DNA from: Epiperipatus broadwayi
Lineage: Eukaryota; Onychophora; Udeonychophora; Euonychophora; Peripatidae
Reading direction: 5' to 3'
DNA: 64,000 nt
Assembly (NCBI GenBank): GCA_028023455.1
Contig: JAQFVV010006200.1
Location: forward strand, 7,659,506-7,723,505
In this document: one piece after another, positions 34,890 to 46,049 of the stretch
Numbering within the stretch: the first letter of the stretch is position 1
Layout of the letters: each line of letters starts with the position of its first letter
Notes under the pieces: generated by a model
Seen by the model: the letters and a program-made list of their open reading frames with translations, nothing else
What the model was told of the DNA's origin: nothing
The model's database searches: none
Made by a program: the position numbers and the translations under genes

Positions 34890-35240
34890 TGTCAATCATC
34901 ATCATTATCATCATCAACCATTATCAATCCACTACAGGATGAAGGTCTCTCCAAGTTTAATCCATCTTCTCCGATCTTTAGCTTCTCTTTTCCACAACAC
35001 CCCTGCACATTTTCTTATTTCATCCATCCATCTCACATGTGGTCTCTTTCTGGGTCTTTTACAATCTCTTGGAATCCAGTTTAAAATTTCAATTGTCCAT
35101 CTATTATCATCTCTTCTAGCAATATGTCCAGCCCAACTCCATTTCAATCTTTTAATTTTTTCAATAAGGTCAGTAACACCTGTTTGTTCTCTTACCCATA
35201 CATTGCGTTTTCGATCTTTTCTTGATACTCCCAACATATT
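34890..35240 (-). mobile_element. RTE LINE 3' fragment (copy 2)
   Basis: The best-preserved C-terminal piece of the RTE family: a 101-residue minus-strand frame (34932-35237) with MLGVSRKDRKRNVWVREQTG, LIEKIKRLKWSWAGHIARRD, NRWTIEILNWIPRD and RWIKLGETFIL, followed by TGGATTGATAATGG and a (GAT)n-type tail at 34893-34920. It is 5'-truncated, as usual for LINEs, and open throughout, suggesting a younger insertion than copies 1 and 4. A T-run at 35240-35250 adjoins the truncation point. Confidence 0.88.
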
Positions 35241-35620
35241 TTTTTTTTTACAAAGAAATTTGTCAATAAATAGATATATTATCTGTAATTCTTACATAAT
35301 AGAATTAAAACATTATGGAGATTTTGTTAAACATTAAAAAAAAATTAAAAACTTTTGTGCAGGGAATAGAAAAGTTCAAAAAGCAAATTTTTGATATAAA
35401 ATTATAAAAACATATTACAAAAATATATTTTATTACATGAAAGTATGCAAAGTCATTTTCCATGCCCAAATATGTGGAGAATAATAAAATGAAGTAAAAA
35501 AACTAAAAGAGGTTAATCATACCTTTTCAAGGGTTCATCTTTGACCCCAATGACTTAGTCAAGCTTTTCATTTTAAGGCAATAAAAAAATTAAGTGAAGG
35601 AAAAATAACACCATTTATTT
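35241..35620. other. AT-rich DNA without recognised genes
   Basis: Nothing supported. Confidence 0.5.
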
Positions 35621-35621
35621 A

Positions 35622-36232
35622 ACTATCTAGCAATTTAGTTTTCTATCTACCTACTTATCTATCTCTATCTATCTGGTTTACTACCTACCTATCTATTTAT
35701 CTGATTTTATCTATTCATTTATTTATGCATCAAGCCATCCATTTAAATATCTAGCCAACCATCTATCCACTATCTATCTATTTGTCTCTCTACTTATCTA
35801 TTATATACTTCTATTTATCTATCTATCTGATCTTCTACCTATCTATATAGCTAACTGGTTTTGTACTTTCTATTTATTTATGCATCCAACTATCCATTTA
35901 ACTATCTAGCCAGCTATTCATCCACTATTTACTTGTCTATCTATCTACTACATGCCTATATATCTACCTGTCTCTGTTTAACTATCTGGTTTTCTACTTA
36001 TCTATCTATCTAGTTTTTTATCTATGTATATGTTTATGCATCCAACCATTAATTTAACTACCTAGCAACCATCTGTCTATTTGTTTATGTATTTAACCAT
36101 CAATTTTAACTATCTAACCACCCAACTATCTCTCTTTCTGTCTACATGCATATATATCTATTAATCTGGCCATCTGTTTACTTATATCTTTATCAATTTA
36201 TCTATCTATATATATATATATATACCTATATT

Positions 36233-36265
<33 letters not shown>

Positions 36266-36345
36266 ATATCAATCTTTTTACCCATCTACATTTTTATCTA
36301 TCAATTTATCCATCCAAGCATTCATTTACCTATCTAGTTATCCAT
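35622..36345. repeat. Degenerate CTAT/CCAT tetranucleotide array
   Basis: More than 700 bp dominated by CTAT, CCAT, TTAT tetramers, with the purest run (CTAT)n at about 36233-36262 and an (AT)n run near 36206-36224. Longer units such as TTTATGCATCCAACCATC recur several times, indicating higher-order duplication. A plus-strand frame at 36146-36337 is a translation of the repeat, not a gene. The array continues at 37067-37270 after a foldback insertion. Confidence 0.9.
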
Positions 36346-36353
36346 TCATTTAT

Positions 36354-37066
36354 GTAATAGACAGGGTATGAGCACAGACTTTCACATGACCCACCACTCT
36401 CCACACTATCTCATAATACTGGTACACCTGAACACACATATGTCGAAAAGATAAATAATCACCAATATTCGTATTTCATGCTAAACCAGCAATCATGAGT
36501 TGGTCCAGATTACCATCTCTACACATATATGCTACAAGTGCTCAGATATATATTAAGATAGCAAATCCTCCTACTTTAATGGGCAGGCTTCAATATACTC
36601 CACACTCCAACTCTTCAACTGTCCATCCAATTGAAAATCTGATGATGGAATGCTCAAAGGCCACCCTTAGGCTGAGATTGTTGTCACACCTATGTTGACG
36701 TAAAGGTCAATCTGACCCCTCATGTATAGGACATAATCCATTAAATACATAAACAAGGGATAGGCAGACATCTCTAATATGTAATAGATTAAATACACAG
36801 GCTTATATATACCTGTGTCGATATATGTAATAGACAGGGTATGAGCACAGACTTTCACATGACCCACCACTCTCCACACTATCTCATAATACTGGTTTAG
36901 CATGAAATACGTATATTGGTGATTATTTATCTTTTCGACATATGTGTGTTCAGGTGTATCAGTATTATGAGATAGTGTGGAGAGTGGTGGGTCATGTGAA
37001 AGTCTGTGCTCATACCCTGTCTATTACATATATCGACACAGGTATATATAAGCCTGTGTATTTCAT
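36354..37066. mobile_element. Foldback element in the CTAT array (hairpin family copy 2)
   Basis: GTAATAGACAGGGTATGAGC...CTCATAATACTGG occurs at 36354-36423, again directly at 36828-36897, and inverted at 36958-37027. GAAAAGATAAATAATCACCAATATTCG at 36449 is mirrored at 36908-36940. AAATACACAGGCTTATATAT (36794) is mirrored by ATATATAAGCCTGTGTATTT (37047-37066). It is a composite palindrome that splits the tetranucleotide array. It shares GATAAATnATCnCCAATATnCGTATTTCAT with the 14.9 kb hairpin. Confidence 0.75.
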
Positions 37067-37270
37067 CCATCCATTTATCTATTTTTTCTATGTATGTGTC
37101 AATCTATTGTTTTATTTCTTTTGCTATCTAACCATTTTCTATCTATCCCCCCAATATCCCATTTCTTTAACTATCTAACCATCTATGTAACTATCATTTT
37201 AAATGTTCATCCATCTATCCATATGTTTACCTCTATATGTTTTATCTATTCATCTGCCACTTCATTCAAA
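37067..37270. repeat. Continuation of degenerate CTAT/CCAT array
   Basis: CATCCATCCATTTATCTATT onward, less pure than the left part, fading by about 37270. Confidence 0.75.
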
Positions 37271-38139
37271 CAACCATTTACTTCAATAAAATTTGCATAT
37301 TCATTTGTTAATTTTTGATCAACATTGAGATATTTTAACTGTATTGGACCTAATAGGTGAAACACTTGATGCCTTATAGTGTTGTCTGCCATCCATTTTC
37401 ACTTGTTTCTGTCAATGGTAAATTTGGGTCTCCCTTTAGAAACCAATTTAGAAACCAAATGGTGGAGAACACATTCTAAAGTGATACCAAAAACATAAAA
37501 TAATGAAAGAGGGCTTTATGTCATAGAATTATCACATTTTTCTGCCATGTCAGCAATCTTGAAATTAAATCCAGGTGAACATGAAAATTTCTAGGCTTAA
37601 AGAAAGTTTAGGATTATTTTTCGTATTGTCAGCCCAAGCCAACTGCTTGACATCGTATCTTAAAAAAATTAATGCACAAAAAATAAGAAAAAAATATTCT
37701 CTAATTGTTTAATTATTGGCCTAATGAGGTATCTTCTCTCTATAGAAATATATTTGAAGGGCCTTTGCCTTCAGTGAATTATTTAAAGATTGTTTTACTT
37801 GGATATATTATTTACATAATCGTCCTATAATTAACTGTTCAAAAGATTGATTACATGACTCTTGATTAGCGAAATGGCAGCAATAAATATAACTCCATTC
37901 AGTTGAGTAGTAATTTTACAATTTTTTCTTTTCCAATCACAAATTAGAAACAATTTAAAAATATTTCTGGTTATTTTTTACATAGTATTTAAACAAAAGT
38001 ATATATAAATTATATTTTGATTTTAGTTAAGTGTGTTTTATTTTTAAAAATATAAGTTAACAAATTCTATCATAATAGTAAATAGAAAACTATGGTGATA
38101 AGGTTGATTATATCTTTTTAATTTTTAACATGATAGTCT
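37271..38139. other. AT-rich DNA without recognised genes
   Basis: Nothing supported. Slightly richer sequence at 37340-37600 has no recognisable coding content. Confidence 0.5.
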
Positions 38140-38345
38140 GTAATTTAATGAATAGTAAATAATTCAGTTGTATAATTTTCACAACATCACTCTCACTCAA
38201 GATAAAAACTGATTTCCATCCACTTGTAACACCTTGCATAGGAATGTAATTATAAATACATAACCAAAATCATGTGAAAAAGATTATAATCCCCAAGATA
38301 CCCATTTCATGCAGAATCAGCATTCACCAATTGTCCCAGATCATT
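38140..38345. repeat. Hairpin-family fragment (copy 3)
   Basis: Shares CATCACTCTCACTCAAGATA, TAATTATAAATACATAACC and CATGTGAAAAAGATTATAAT with the following element and CCCATTTCATGCAGAATCAG...CACCAATTG with the 14.9 kb hairpin centre. Appears to be one arm plus the centre. Confidence 0.6.
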
Positions 38346-38450
38346 TTCACATATCTTTGTCATTGTTCAGATTGTATATAGATATCCAATTACTACAGCT
38401 TAATTGATGTGTTGAAAATACTACTCTCACAACTTTGACACCTCTTGATA

Positions 38451-38876
38451 GAAGTATATTTATAATTTTTATTAGTCATTATTTATACTAGAGATTATCC
38501 AGTTAATGAATAATATTTTTACTGTATAATTTTCATTACACCACTCTCACATAATGTAAGGACTGCATTCTGTCTACTTTGAATACCTTATTGAAAGACA
38601 GAATTATAAAAATGTAACTAAAGACATGTGAAAGAGATGGATCTTAAGGATATTTCACATGCCTTTGCTCATCATACATTTTTTTGACATGTTTTTGGTT
38701 ATATGTTTATGATTACACCTCTCTACAAGGTATTAAAAGCAGGTTAAAACCAGTTCCTAACTTGCATGAGAGTGCTGTAGTGAAAATTGCATTAAAGAAA
38801 GAATATTCATCAAGTGAACAATCTCTAGTCTAATGAATAACTAATACAAATTATTGATATACTTCCATCTGGTAAT
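38451..38876. mobile_element. Hairpin (foldback) element, copy 4
   Basis: GAAGTATATTTATAATTTTT...ACTAGAGATTATCC (38451-38500) is mirrored by 38826-38876; CACCACTCTCACATAATGTA (38551-38570) by CTTGCATGAGAGTGCTGTAG; and AATACCTTATTGA (38602-38614) by ACAAGGTATT. The centre is near 38655, where CATGTGAAAGAGATGGATCT faces its partial complement. A 426-bp near-palindrome with no coding capacity. Confidence 0.7.
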
Positions 38877-39220
38877 ATGTAATGTTTATGATATTTTAAA
38901 AATTGTAAATGCAATTTAAATTTTAGAGCTGAATTTGATAAATTTATGATCACTTCCCATTAATTCATTCTTGTTTTAAAAAGAAAGTTTAATCAATAAA
39001 CCCTTTGTTAATTTTTATTTTGTAATAGTTAGGCAGGCTTTCCTTTGCACTGTCCATTCAAACCATTAATCTCATTACATATTTCCCTTCATTATTATTG
39101 TTTCTACATTTTCAAAGTTCAAATATGCTTTTCTATGATGGTTTTTATTGTAATATTTCCAACAAATCAAACTCCATTTACAAAATTCTAATACAGGATA
39201 AAGATTTAATACTAAAATCA
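38877..39220. other. AT-rich DNA without recognised genes
   Basis: Nothing supported. Confidence 0.5.
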
Positions 39221-39221
39221 A

Positions 39222-39700
39222 ATGTTTAATTTTTACAAAAATTGCCACCAGAGAGCAATGGCTCGAATGGGATCTTTAGCAACAAGGGAATATACACGTA
39301 AATGGAAAAATATAGGTGGATTAGTCTGCAAGTTGTGTAAGGAAGACATAGAAAATATTAGGCATTTGTTACTTCAATGTAAATGTTTGGAAGCAGAAAG
39401 GGTACAAATAATGAAGTTATGGAAGGTTAAATATGAACAAAGTGATTATACAGAAAGTGAGTTATTGGTTTTTATGCTAGGTTTGGGTAAAAATAAGGGG
39501 GATTTAGATATGAAGGTCATGGAGTTGACAAAGATTATGTTGTGGAAATGGAATGGAGCAGATTATGGGGAAACTTAAGGTGGACAATGGAAAAGGAAGG
39601 TAAAGTGGCTAACAGATTCTCTGGGCATAGCTGCTGAGGGATTCCTGACTCTGTTTAAGGAGAAGTCACAGTACATCACATCACATCACAGTTGAAGGAT
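39222..39700 (+). mobile_element. LINE 3' end with C-terminal zinc finger (third LINE family)
   Basis: The open frame 39222-39578 contains GLVCKLCKEDIENIRHLLLQ then C, a C-x2-C...H-x4-C zinc-knuckle-like motif found at the C-terminus of many non-LTR reverse transcriptases (zf-RVT). LVFMLGLGKNKGD and MELTKIMLWKW follow. After the stop, about 100 bp of 3' sequence ends in CATCACATCACATCAC (39673-39690), a short tandem tail. It is 5'-truncated. The tail differs from the (GAT)n of the RTE family, so this is another LINE. Confidence 0.75.
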
Positions 39701-40079
39701 TACTAACTATACAGCTTATCATTATGAATGATTAATATTGATCACTATTCGATTTTCTCATTTATGTCTCTTTTATTTTTATTTCCATTTTTATTTTAAA
39801 ATAAGATATTAATGTTTTTAGATTTTGATCTTAAGATTTTATGTTTTTATTTATATGTTTTTATTAATATTTTATAAATCATTAAAAACTATAAAATTTG
39901 TATCCATTTATTATTTTTAGACTTTTTATTAATATTGAAATTTCTATTATTTGGATGAATAATGCTATCATAGGTTTTGTAATAGAAAAAAGTATGTATT
40001 TTAAACAGCTTTGGGGGTATTTTTTCAGTGTAAAGTTTTTTTAAGAAAATAGAGAAAATCCCCAAACCAATGTTAACAC
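39701..40079. other. AT-rich DNA without recognised genes
   Basis: Nothing supported. Confidence 0.5.
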
Positions 40080-40092
40080 AATAACCCTATTA

Positions 40093-40338
40093 AACAAAGG
40101 CAAAACTCTCCATACAGTCTCAGATCCAAGGCTCCTCACTGATGATGTCCACAAGCCAGAAACTAGTCTGGGGATATTGGATGAGTAGGCACTAGATAGG
40201 GATTTTATTCACAAGTCTTCTGGCATCCATTGATTACTCTGTTTGGCACAGGGTGGCACTACTGTATGGAGAGTTTTGTCTTTGTTTACAACAATTGTGC
40301 TAGTATAGAGGTGGTGATCATGTGATGTTTAGTGGTTT
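40093..40338 (+). mobile_element. Hammerhead-associated hairpin retroelement, copy C
   Basis: AATAACCCTATTA is perfectly duplicated at 40080-40092 and 40339-40351. The element has a short left arm (GGCAAAACTCTCCATACAGT) that jumps directly into the core at CTCAGATCC, a hammerhead with all core bases, the long right arm (TAGATAGGGATTTTATTCAC to GTATGGAGAGTTTTG), and the tail (TGCTAGTATAGAGGTGGTGA to AGTGGTTT). Here the sense hammerhead lies upstream of the tail, opposite to copies A, D, E and F, so the core has flipped relative to the tail. Confidence 0.85.
40134..40173 (+). ncRNA. Hammerhead ribozyme, type I, core intact (copy C)
   Basis: Helix I: CCTCA (40134-40138) pairs with TGGGG (40169-40173), one G-U, extended by T40133-A40174. 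CTGATGA at 40139-40145 is the first core strand. Helix II region TGTCCACAAGCCA (40146-40158) is weak here: the family consensus AGGCCACAAGCCA gives GGC/GCC around CACAA, but this copy has a T-C mismatch. GAAAC at 40159-40163, loop TA, then GTC at 40166-40168 form a minimal helix III (A-T, C-G), with cleavage predicted after C40168. A tiny helix III is typical of Penelope/retrozyme hammerheads. All strictly conserved core bases are present; activity is uncertain because of helix II. Confidence 0.72.
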
Positions 40339-40351
40339 AATAACCCTATTA

Positions 40352-42040
40352 CATGTAAATATATACATGCTGATAAATTCTCTTATATTAACATGCTGAG
40401 GCATTAATACTTTGACCATCAAAACTGAAAGTAGTAATACATATCACAAATTATCTGCTCTGTTATCTCTCATTTGAAAATATTGGATTCAAAAATATTT
40501 TTAGATGTCTATTTGTATATTATAGTTTGAATAATTATCGATTACAGACATGGCTTATATCTATTTTTATTAATAAAAATATAATCAGTTAATATAAACT
40601 AACTTGAATAGTGACTTGCAATCTAATAAATTACCCATTTTTTCAGCTAACTCAACATAATTTAAATTTCAGGATTTTGATTCGAATAATAAAAAAAAAA
40701 AAGAATTTAAAGTAGTTTTCTGATGCTTGATTGCATTAGTTTAAACTTTGAATTCCAAAACCTCAATGATAAAAGAAATTGACAGAAATCAATGTAAAAA
40801 TAGGAAAATAATTGAAAAGAAGTATCTGTTAATCACTAATTACTCAAGTTTATGATAGATGGCAGCAGAGTAGAAAGATTTTATTGTTTTATCATAAAAT
40901 GTGTGCTAAAGAATTAAATGATTTGCTGTTATTATTAACATTTCTAGATAGGGTAATAATGTACCTAGGGTAGCAAATACATAGATACAGATCTAATCAT
41001 ATCTCTATAACTGTTTGATAAGGTTGACTTTGGTTCAAAATCTTAGATTGTTTGAGTTTCAGGTTTTTATCTTGAATAATAAAAATGGAATTAATGATGA
41101 TCGCTGGACCTCCAGTTTTGAGTCCCAGAGCTTTATTGATAAGCACAATCCAAATAATAGTCTGAGGCTGGAGATTTAAATGCAACATCTGATAAAGCTA
41201 ATTCAAATTAACAGTAGATAATGATAGATTAGATCATTTATCTTGTTAATTTACAAAATAACATCTTATTCCAAAAGAAAAATATATCCACCATTCTAAT
41301 TTTCTCAATTATTGATCTGGTGTATAAGAGTTACTTAAAATATCTACCAGAAATCGATAACAGTTATGTTTTAAAGGCATTTTATTTAGATCATGGAAAA
41401 TACAGCAAATAAATTGTATTTATTACTCATAAATATTTAAAATCTTTATTGGTCCATATTAAAATTTAGACTTCGTCTGATATTATTTGAAGAAATTTAA
41501 AAATTATAAATACTTTCCAAATATTTTGTAAAATTTTATTTAAAATTATTTAAAATAACAATAAAATTTTATAAAAATTCTATAATTAAATTCATACATT
41601 TACACATGATTACCGATATTGCAAAATTTCTATTGAAAAAATGTTAACTTTAAAACAATACTGTGCTCATTTATTTAGCTTCAAGCAAAAATTATACTAT
41701 TATGTCTAATTTTTACTAATGAAAAATCAAATATTAAATTAATATTAGCAGTTTCATAATTTTTTTTTCTTTTTAAAAAACTTTTTTTAACAATGAAAAA
41801 TGTTAGTTTAAGAAACTCTATAATTCTTATTTTTGATTGTCTCAAAACTATCTAAGAATGTTTTAAAAGTAATCTCACTATGCTTACCTAGTAATTTTAC
41901 AAACTTCAGTTCATAGAACATAATCAAAATATATATCATCATTGCGTACAAGTCCATAGGACTATTGTGCCACTTACATAAGCTCCATAGCATATTAACC
42001 AATCCATTACTGTCAAGCACATATTCTTTTATTATGATAT
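40352..42040. other. AT-rich DNA without recognised genes
   Basis: Minus-strand frames 40997-41188 and 41808-42056 show no recognisable motifs. Nothing else supported. Confidence 0.55.
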
Positions 42041-42042
42041 TC

Positions 42043-42200
42043 CAGAAAGACACCATATGTGAGATGGATGGATGAAATAAGAAAGTGTGCAGGGATGATG
42101 TGGAGAAGAGAATCTAAAGATCAGAGAATCTGGATTGAACTTGGAGAGACCTTCATCCTGAAGTGGATTGATAAAGATTGATAATAATGATGATGATTTA
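42043..42200 (+). mobile_element. RTE LINE extreme 3' fragment (copy 3)
   Basis: GTGAGATGGATGGATGAAAT...GTGTGCAGGG...CTTGGAGAGACCTTCATCCT matches the 3' end of the RTE copies and ends in a GATAATAATGATGATGAT tail. It is a strongly 5'-truncated insertion of about 150 bp, only 0.5 kb from the oppositely oriented full copy. Confidence 0.88.
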
Positions 42201-42675
42201 GAATAGTATTGAAAGCAAATGAATTAAATTAGGAAGTTAATGGATACCATTTTTTATAATGAGTACAATATGTACAATTATCTTACATATCTTTAGCTTT
42301 TGAGTTGTCAATTTTAAGAAGGGTTATGGCCACTTCTGAATCACTATGTGATTAAAAAAGTAAAGTTTCTCATCTTGGAATGTGCAACTTATCTAACTTT
42401 ATAACTGGCCATATGTCATTTTATTTTATAGAATGTTATTAATATAAATACATCCATATAATGATATTATATTATTAATCAGGATTATAAATGTCTTCTA
42501 ATTTACTTTGGGGGGAAATAGACATATGCAATTATATTCCCTTTCTTATATACTTATTCAGTGCAACATTTTGTTCTTATTCCTGTTTATTTGCTTACAA
42601 TTTTCACTATCAAGTACTTCTCATCAGAACTATAAAATGCACATATATATGAATAGAAACAACAAATATAATAGT
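42201..42675. other. AT-rich DNA without recognised genes
   Basis: Nothing supported. Confidence 0.5.
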
Positions 42676-43000
42676 ATTTATCATCAACATCAACTATTAT
42701 CAATCCTCTGCAGGATGAAAGTCTCTCCAAGTTCAACCCATCTTCTTTGATTTTTAGCCACTCTTCTTCAGATCACCCCTACACACTCTTTCTTATTTTT
42801 TTCATCCATCTCACATGTGATCTCTTCTGGGTCTTTTACAATTTCTTAGAATCCAGTTTAAGATTTCAATTGTAAATCATTTCTTCTAGCAATATGTCCA
42901 GCCCAACTCCACTTCAGTCTTTTAATTTTTTCAATGAGGTCAGTAACACCTGTTTGTTCTCTTACTTATATATTGTGTTTTCAATCTCTTCTTATTACTC

Positions 43001-44230
43001 CTAACATACATCTCTCCATACTTTTTGAGTGATCTCAAATGTCTGTATTGCTCTTCTATTAAGTGTCCAAGTCTCAGATTCATAAGTAAGAACTGGTAAA
43101 ACACATTTATTAAAAACCTTTCTTTTCAAACGCATAGGCAAATTTCCTTTTAGTATCAAGTTATTTCTATCAAAAACACTCCAACTAAGTTTAATTCTAT
43201 TATTAATTTTATCCATTATAATTCCATCTGTATTAATAATATGACCAAGGTATTTCTAGTTGTTAACTTCTAACTCATCATAATCATTCTTTATTTTAAT
43301 ATTTTGAGAAAATCCATTAACATTACTTTAGGCTTTTTAACATTTATCTTTAGTCCTACTTTCATCTGATAACTTCTGCAACATTTCCTGCTCTGAAGCA
43401 TTATTTGCAAAACCAACTGTATCATCTGCAAAATCTAAATGACTTAAATAATCTCCATTTAGTTTCATTTCTTTAGCTTTCCATTTTAATCCACAAAATA
43501 TTTTTGGCAGTACTGCTGTAAAAAGTTTTGGAGATATGAGTCACCCTGTCTTACACCCTTCTCAATAATGATTTTCCTAGTATCATTACATAATCTAATT
43601 GTTGCTGTTGCATTTTTATAAATATTCTTTAAAATATAACAATATCCTGGTTCTATACCTTGATGGTCCAATGATTTCTTCACTGAAGAAATGTTTATAG
43701 ACTAAAATGCCTTTTCATAATCTACAAATCCAAAGCATAATGGCAACTCATATTCATTTGTTCTTTCTATAACTTCTCTCAATACCTGGATATGATCTAC
43801 TGTACTAAAACTACTTTTAAAACCATCTTATTTTTTTGGTTGGTGGAAATCCAATGTTCTCTGTAGATGAGTTGTAATTATCTTGATAAAAATTTTGTAT
43901 AAAATTGATAAAAGGCTGATAGGAATGTAATCTCTAATATCTTCTTTATCATCTTTTTTAAATATTAATACTGTATTCTCCCAATCATCTGGTACACCTT
44001 TATCATTTAGACATTTGGTATATAACTTTGCTAAAAAATTTATATTTCTTCACCTGCTTTTTTAATACATCAATTATAATTTCATAATTACCTGGAGTCT
44101 TTCCTTTCTTCATAAATTTAATTGCATGGCTCACTTCTTCATTTAAAATTCTGGATAATTTGGAAGCTATAGGAGGTATTTGTTCTTTATTACTATATAA
44201 TTCTTGATAGAAGTCTTCTACCCATTTCAT
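43001..44230 (-). pseudogene. RTE reverse transcriptase (copy 4), broken
   Basis: Minus-strand frames give MKWVEDFYQELYSNKEQIPP and AIKFMKKGKTPGNYEIIIDV (44003-44230), KKSLDHQGIEPGYCYILKNI and KGVRQGDSYLQNF (43486-43683), and LILKGNLPMRLKRKVFNKCV with PVLTYESETWTLNRRAIQ (43001-43216). The YADD-type region lies near 43410-43445, read as LDFADDTVGFANNA. Stops and frameshifts separate the pieces. Confidence 0.85.
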
Positions 44231-44714
44231 CCAACTTTTTTTCTTATTGCAGATATAAATTTCCTACCAATACAAAATGTTGGTTTACACTCTTAAGACT
44301 TTTATTCTCTTCTACAGTGTTTCTTTCTATTTCACAGTTATACTTCCTTATATCATTTTCAACTTTTCCGCACCATTTTACAAAATTCGAGGTATTCAAT
44401 CCTTTTTAGTGCATTATTTTTGTATATTTTCATATCCCTTTCTTCATAAATTTTCTAGTCTCAGTAGAAATTTTCTTGGTCAATTGCTGCTTTTTTCTAC
44501 CAGCTATCTTTGTTGCAGTTTTTAAAAGTGTATCAGTTATTTTTTTATTATTTTCATTCAAATCTGAATCATGTTCAAAATCTATTAATATTTGAAGCCG
44601 ATTTGTGAGTTCTAATTTAAATTCATTAGAATGTGTTTGAAAATTAGGAATATCAACTGTAAATATTGTTTTTCTTAATAATTTTTGTCTCTCTAGTTTT
44701 GCATTAACATGTAT

Positions 44715-44735
44715 AAGAAATGGTGATCATGTGAT
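44715..44735. repeat. 21-bp insertion of hammerhead-element tail in RTE copy 4
   Basis: Compared with copy 1 (complement of 6158-6178), copy 4 has an extra AAGAAATGGTGATCATGTGA plus T, flanked by ATGTAT on both sides (44709-44714, 44736-44741). The inserted bases match the tail of the hairpin retroelement (as at 57061-57079, AAGAAATAGTGATCATGTG). Confidence 0.75.
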
Positions 44736-45526
44736 ATGTATCTTACATCTTACTAATTGATGGTCACTTCCTGTATTAAATTTATTAAGAACATTATAAT
44801 CTTGAAATATGTATTTTCTGATATTCAAAATATAATCCAATTCTGCTGTACTTTCATATGGATGCTTCCATGTCCATTTCCTTTTAACATTTTTCTCAAA
44901 AAAATAATTCATAATATAAAGTTTTTCTTTTTGTGAAAACTCCATAAGTCTATGTCCTGTCTCATTTCTATTAGCATAACCAAAATTTCCTACAGCACTT
45001 TCATTTGTTTACCAATTCTAGCATTAAAATCTCCCATAACAATTTTAAAATGTTGTTTACTCTGATCAAAAGCCTTTTGTACATCCATATAAAAATCTTC
45101 TACTACTTCATCATTATGAGAACTTGTTGGGGCATAAACCTGAATTATCTGCATTTGGTATCTGCTATTAAGTTATATAACTAATCTTGCCACTCTGTCC
45201 GATACACCATGAATTTCCACAATGTTGTTCTTCCACTTTTTATTTATAATGAATCCTACTCCACTTGTATTTCCAATATTTGTACCTTTATAGTAGAGTA
45301 CATGTCCACTTTTTAAATAAATTGTCTCTTCATGTTTTCTTCACATTTCACAAAGTCCAATAATGTCCCATTTAATATAAGACAGTTCTTCTTCTAATTC
45401 TTGCAATCTTTCTTCACTTGAAAATGATCTGCAGTGTAAGTACCTAAATAGAAAGTTGTCATCAAATGGCAGCCTAGATCCACAATTAGAGATTCTTAGC
45501 ACTCTCCACTTTTGGCCACCAACCAC
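44727..45526 (-). pseudogene. RTE endonuclease (copy 4), broken
   Basis: The start is at 45341-45526 with RVLRISNCGSRLPFDDNFLF and LQELEELSYIKWDIIGLCEM. Here the W missing in copy 1 is present, confirming KWDIIGLCE as the family sequence. The end is at 44727-44945 with WTWKHPYESTAELDYIL and SDHQLVRCKIH. The middle is frameshifted. Confidence 0.85.
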
Positions 45527-46049
45527 TGCCTTAGTTCATGACTTTACAGCCTCATGAAAGTAAGGGCCATGATTTACTTTTGACTGTCATGATTGTATAT
45601 ATCTATTGAATAAATATTTATCATTTACACATACATTCATTTTGCCTTATCAGGCAACTGAGAAGAGAGACCATGGTGTTTCTTGATTTTAAACTCAGAG
45701 GTAAAAAATGAATAAACTCACCACTGTCTAATGTGTGTTGGTGAGCAGCCCATCCATGTTCATATACTATATGAATAATCACGTGTATGGAGTGGATGAT
45801 AGTAATTTGCCCTGCTCGGTTCCTTTAAGGCTTCCAAGAGGAATCAAATGGTCTCCTTTTAGTTAATAGCAAACTCCTTTCTGCAGCTATAATATTATTA
45901 CATTTATATATATATAATTTTTAATTTTCTGAAGAAAAATATCCCACTGTACATAAATTCATATTTATATTTGAATTTATCTTCCTTTTTTTATTAATAT
46001 TATTTAATTACAACTTACAATTTTATTAGTATCAATTCTTTATTTATAT

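Larger units (their letters stand above)
42676..45890 (-). mobile_element. RTE LINE, near full-length, inactivated (copy 4)
   Basis: Collinear with copy 1 but inverted. The 3' tail (GAT/GTT triplets) is at 42676-42700, the C-terminal region at 42710-43220, RT to about 44250, endonuclease to 45526, and the 5' non-coding part to about 45890, which extends roughly 70 bp beyond the similarity to copy 1. Frames are broken in many places, often at positions different from copy 1, so the two copies decayed independently. It contains a 21-bp foreign insertion at 44715-44735. Confidence 0.88.

Noticed and set aside
34846-35337. 163-codon plus-strand open frame
   Set aside because: Antisense shadow of RTE copy 2.
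36146-36337. Open frame rich in Y, I, L, S
   Set aside because: Direct translation of the CTAT array.
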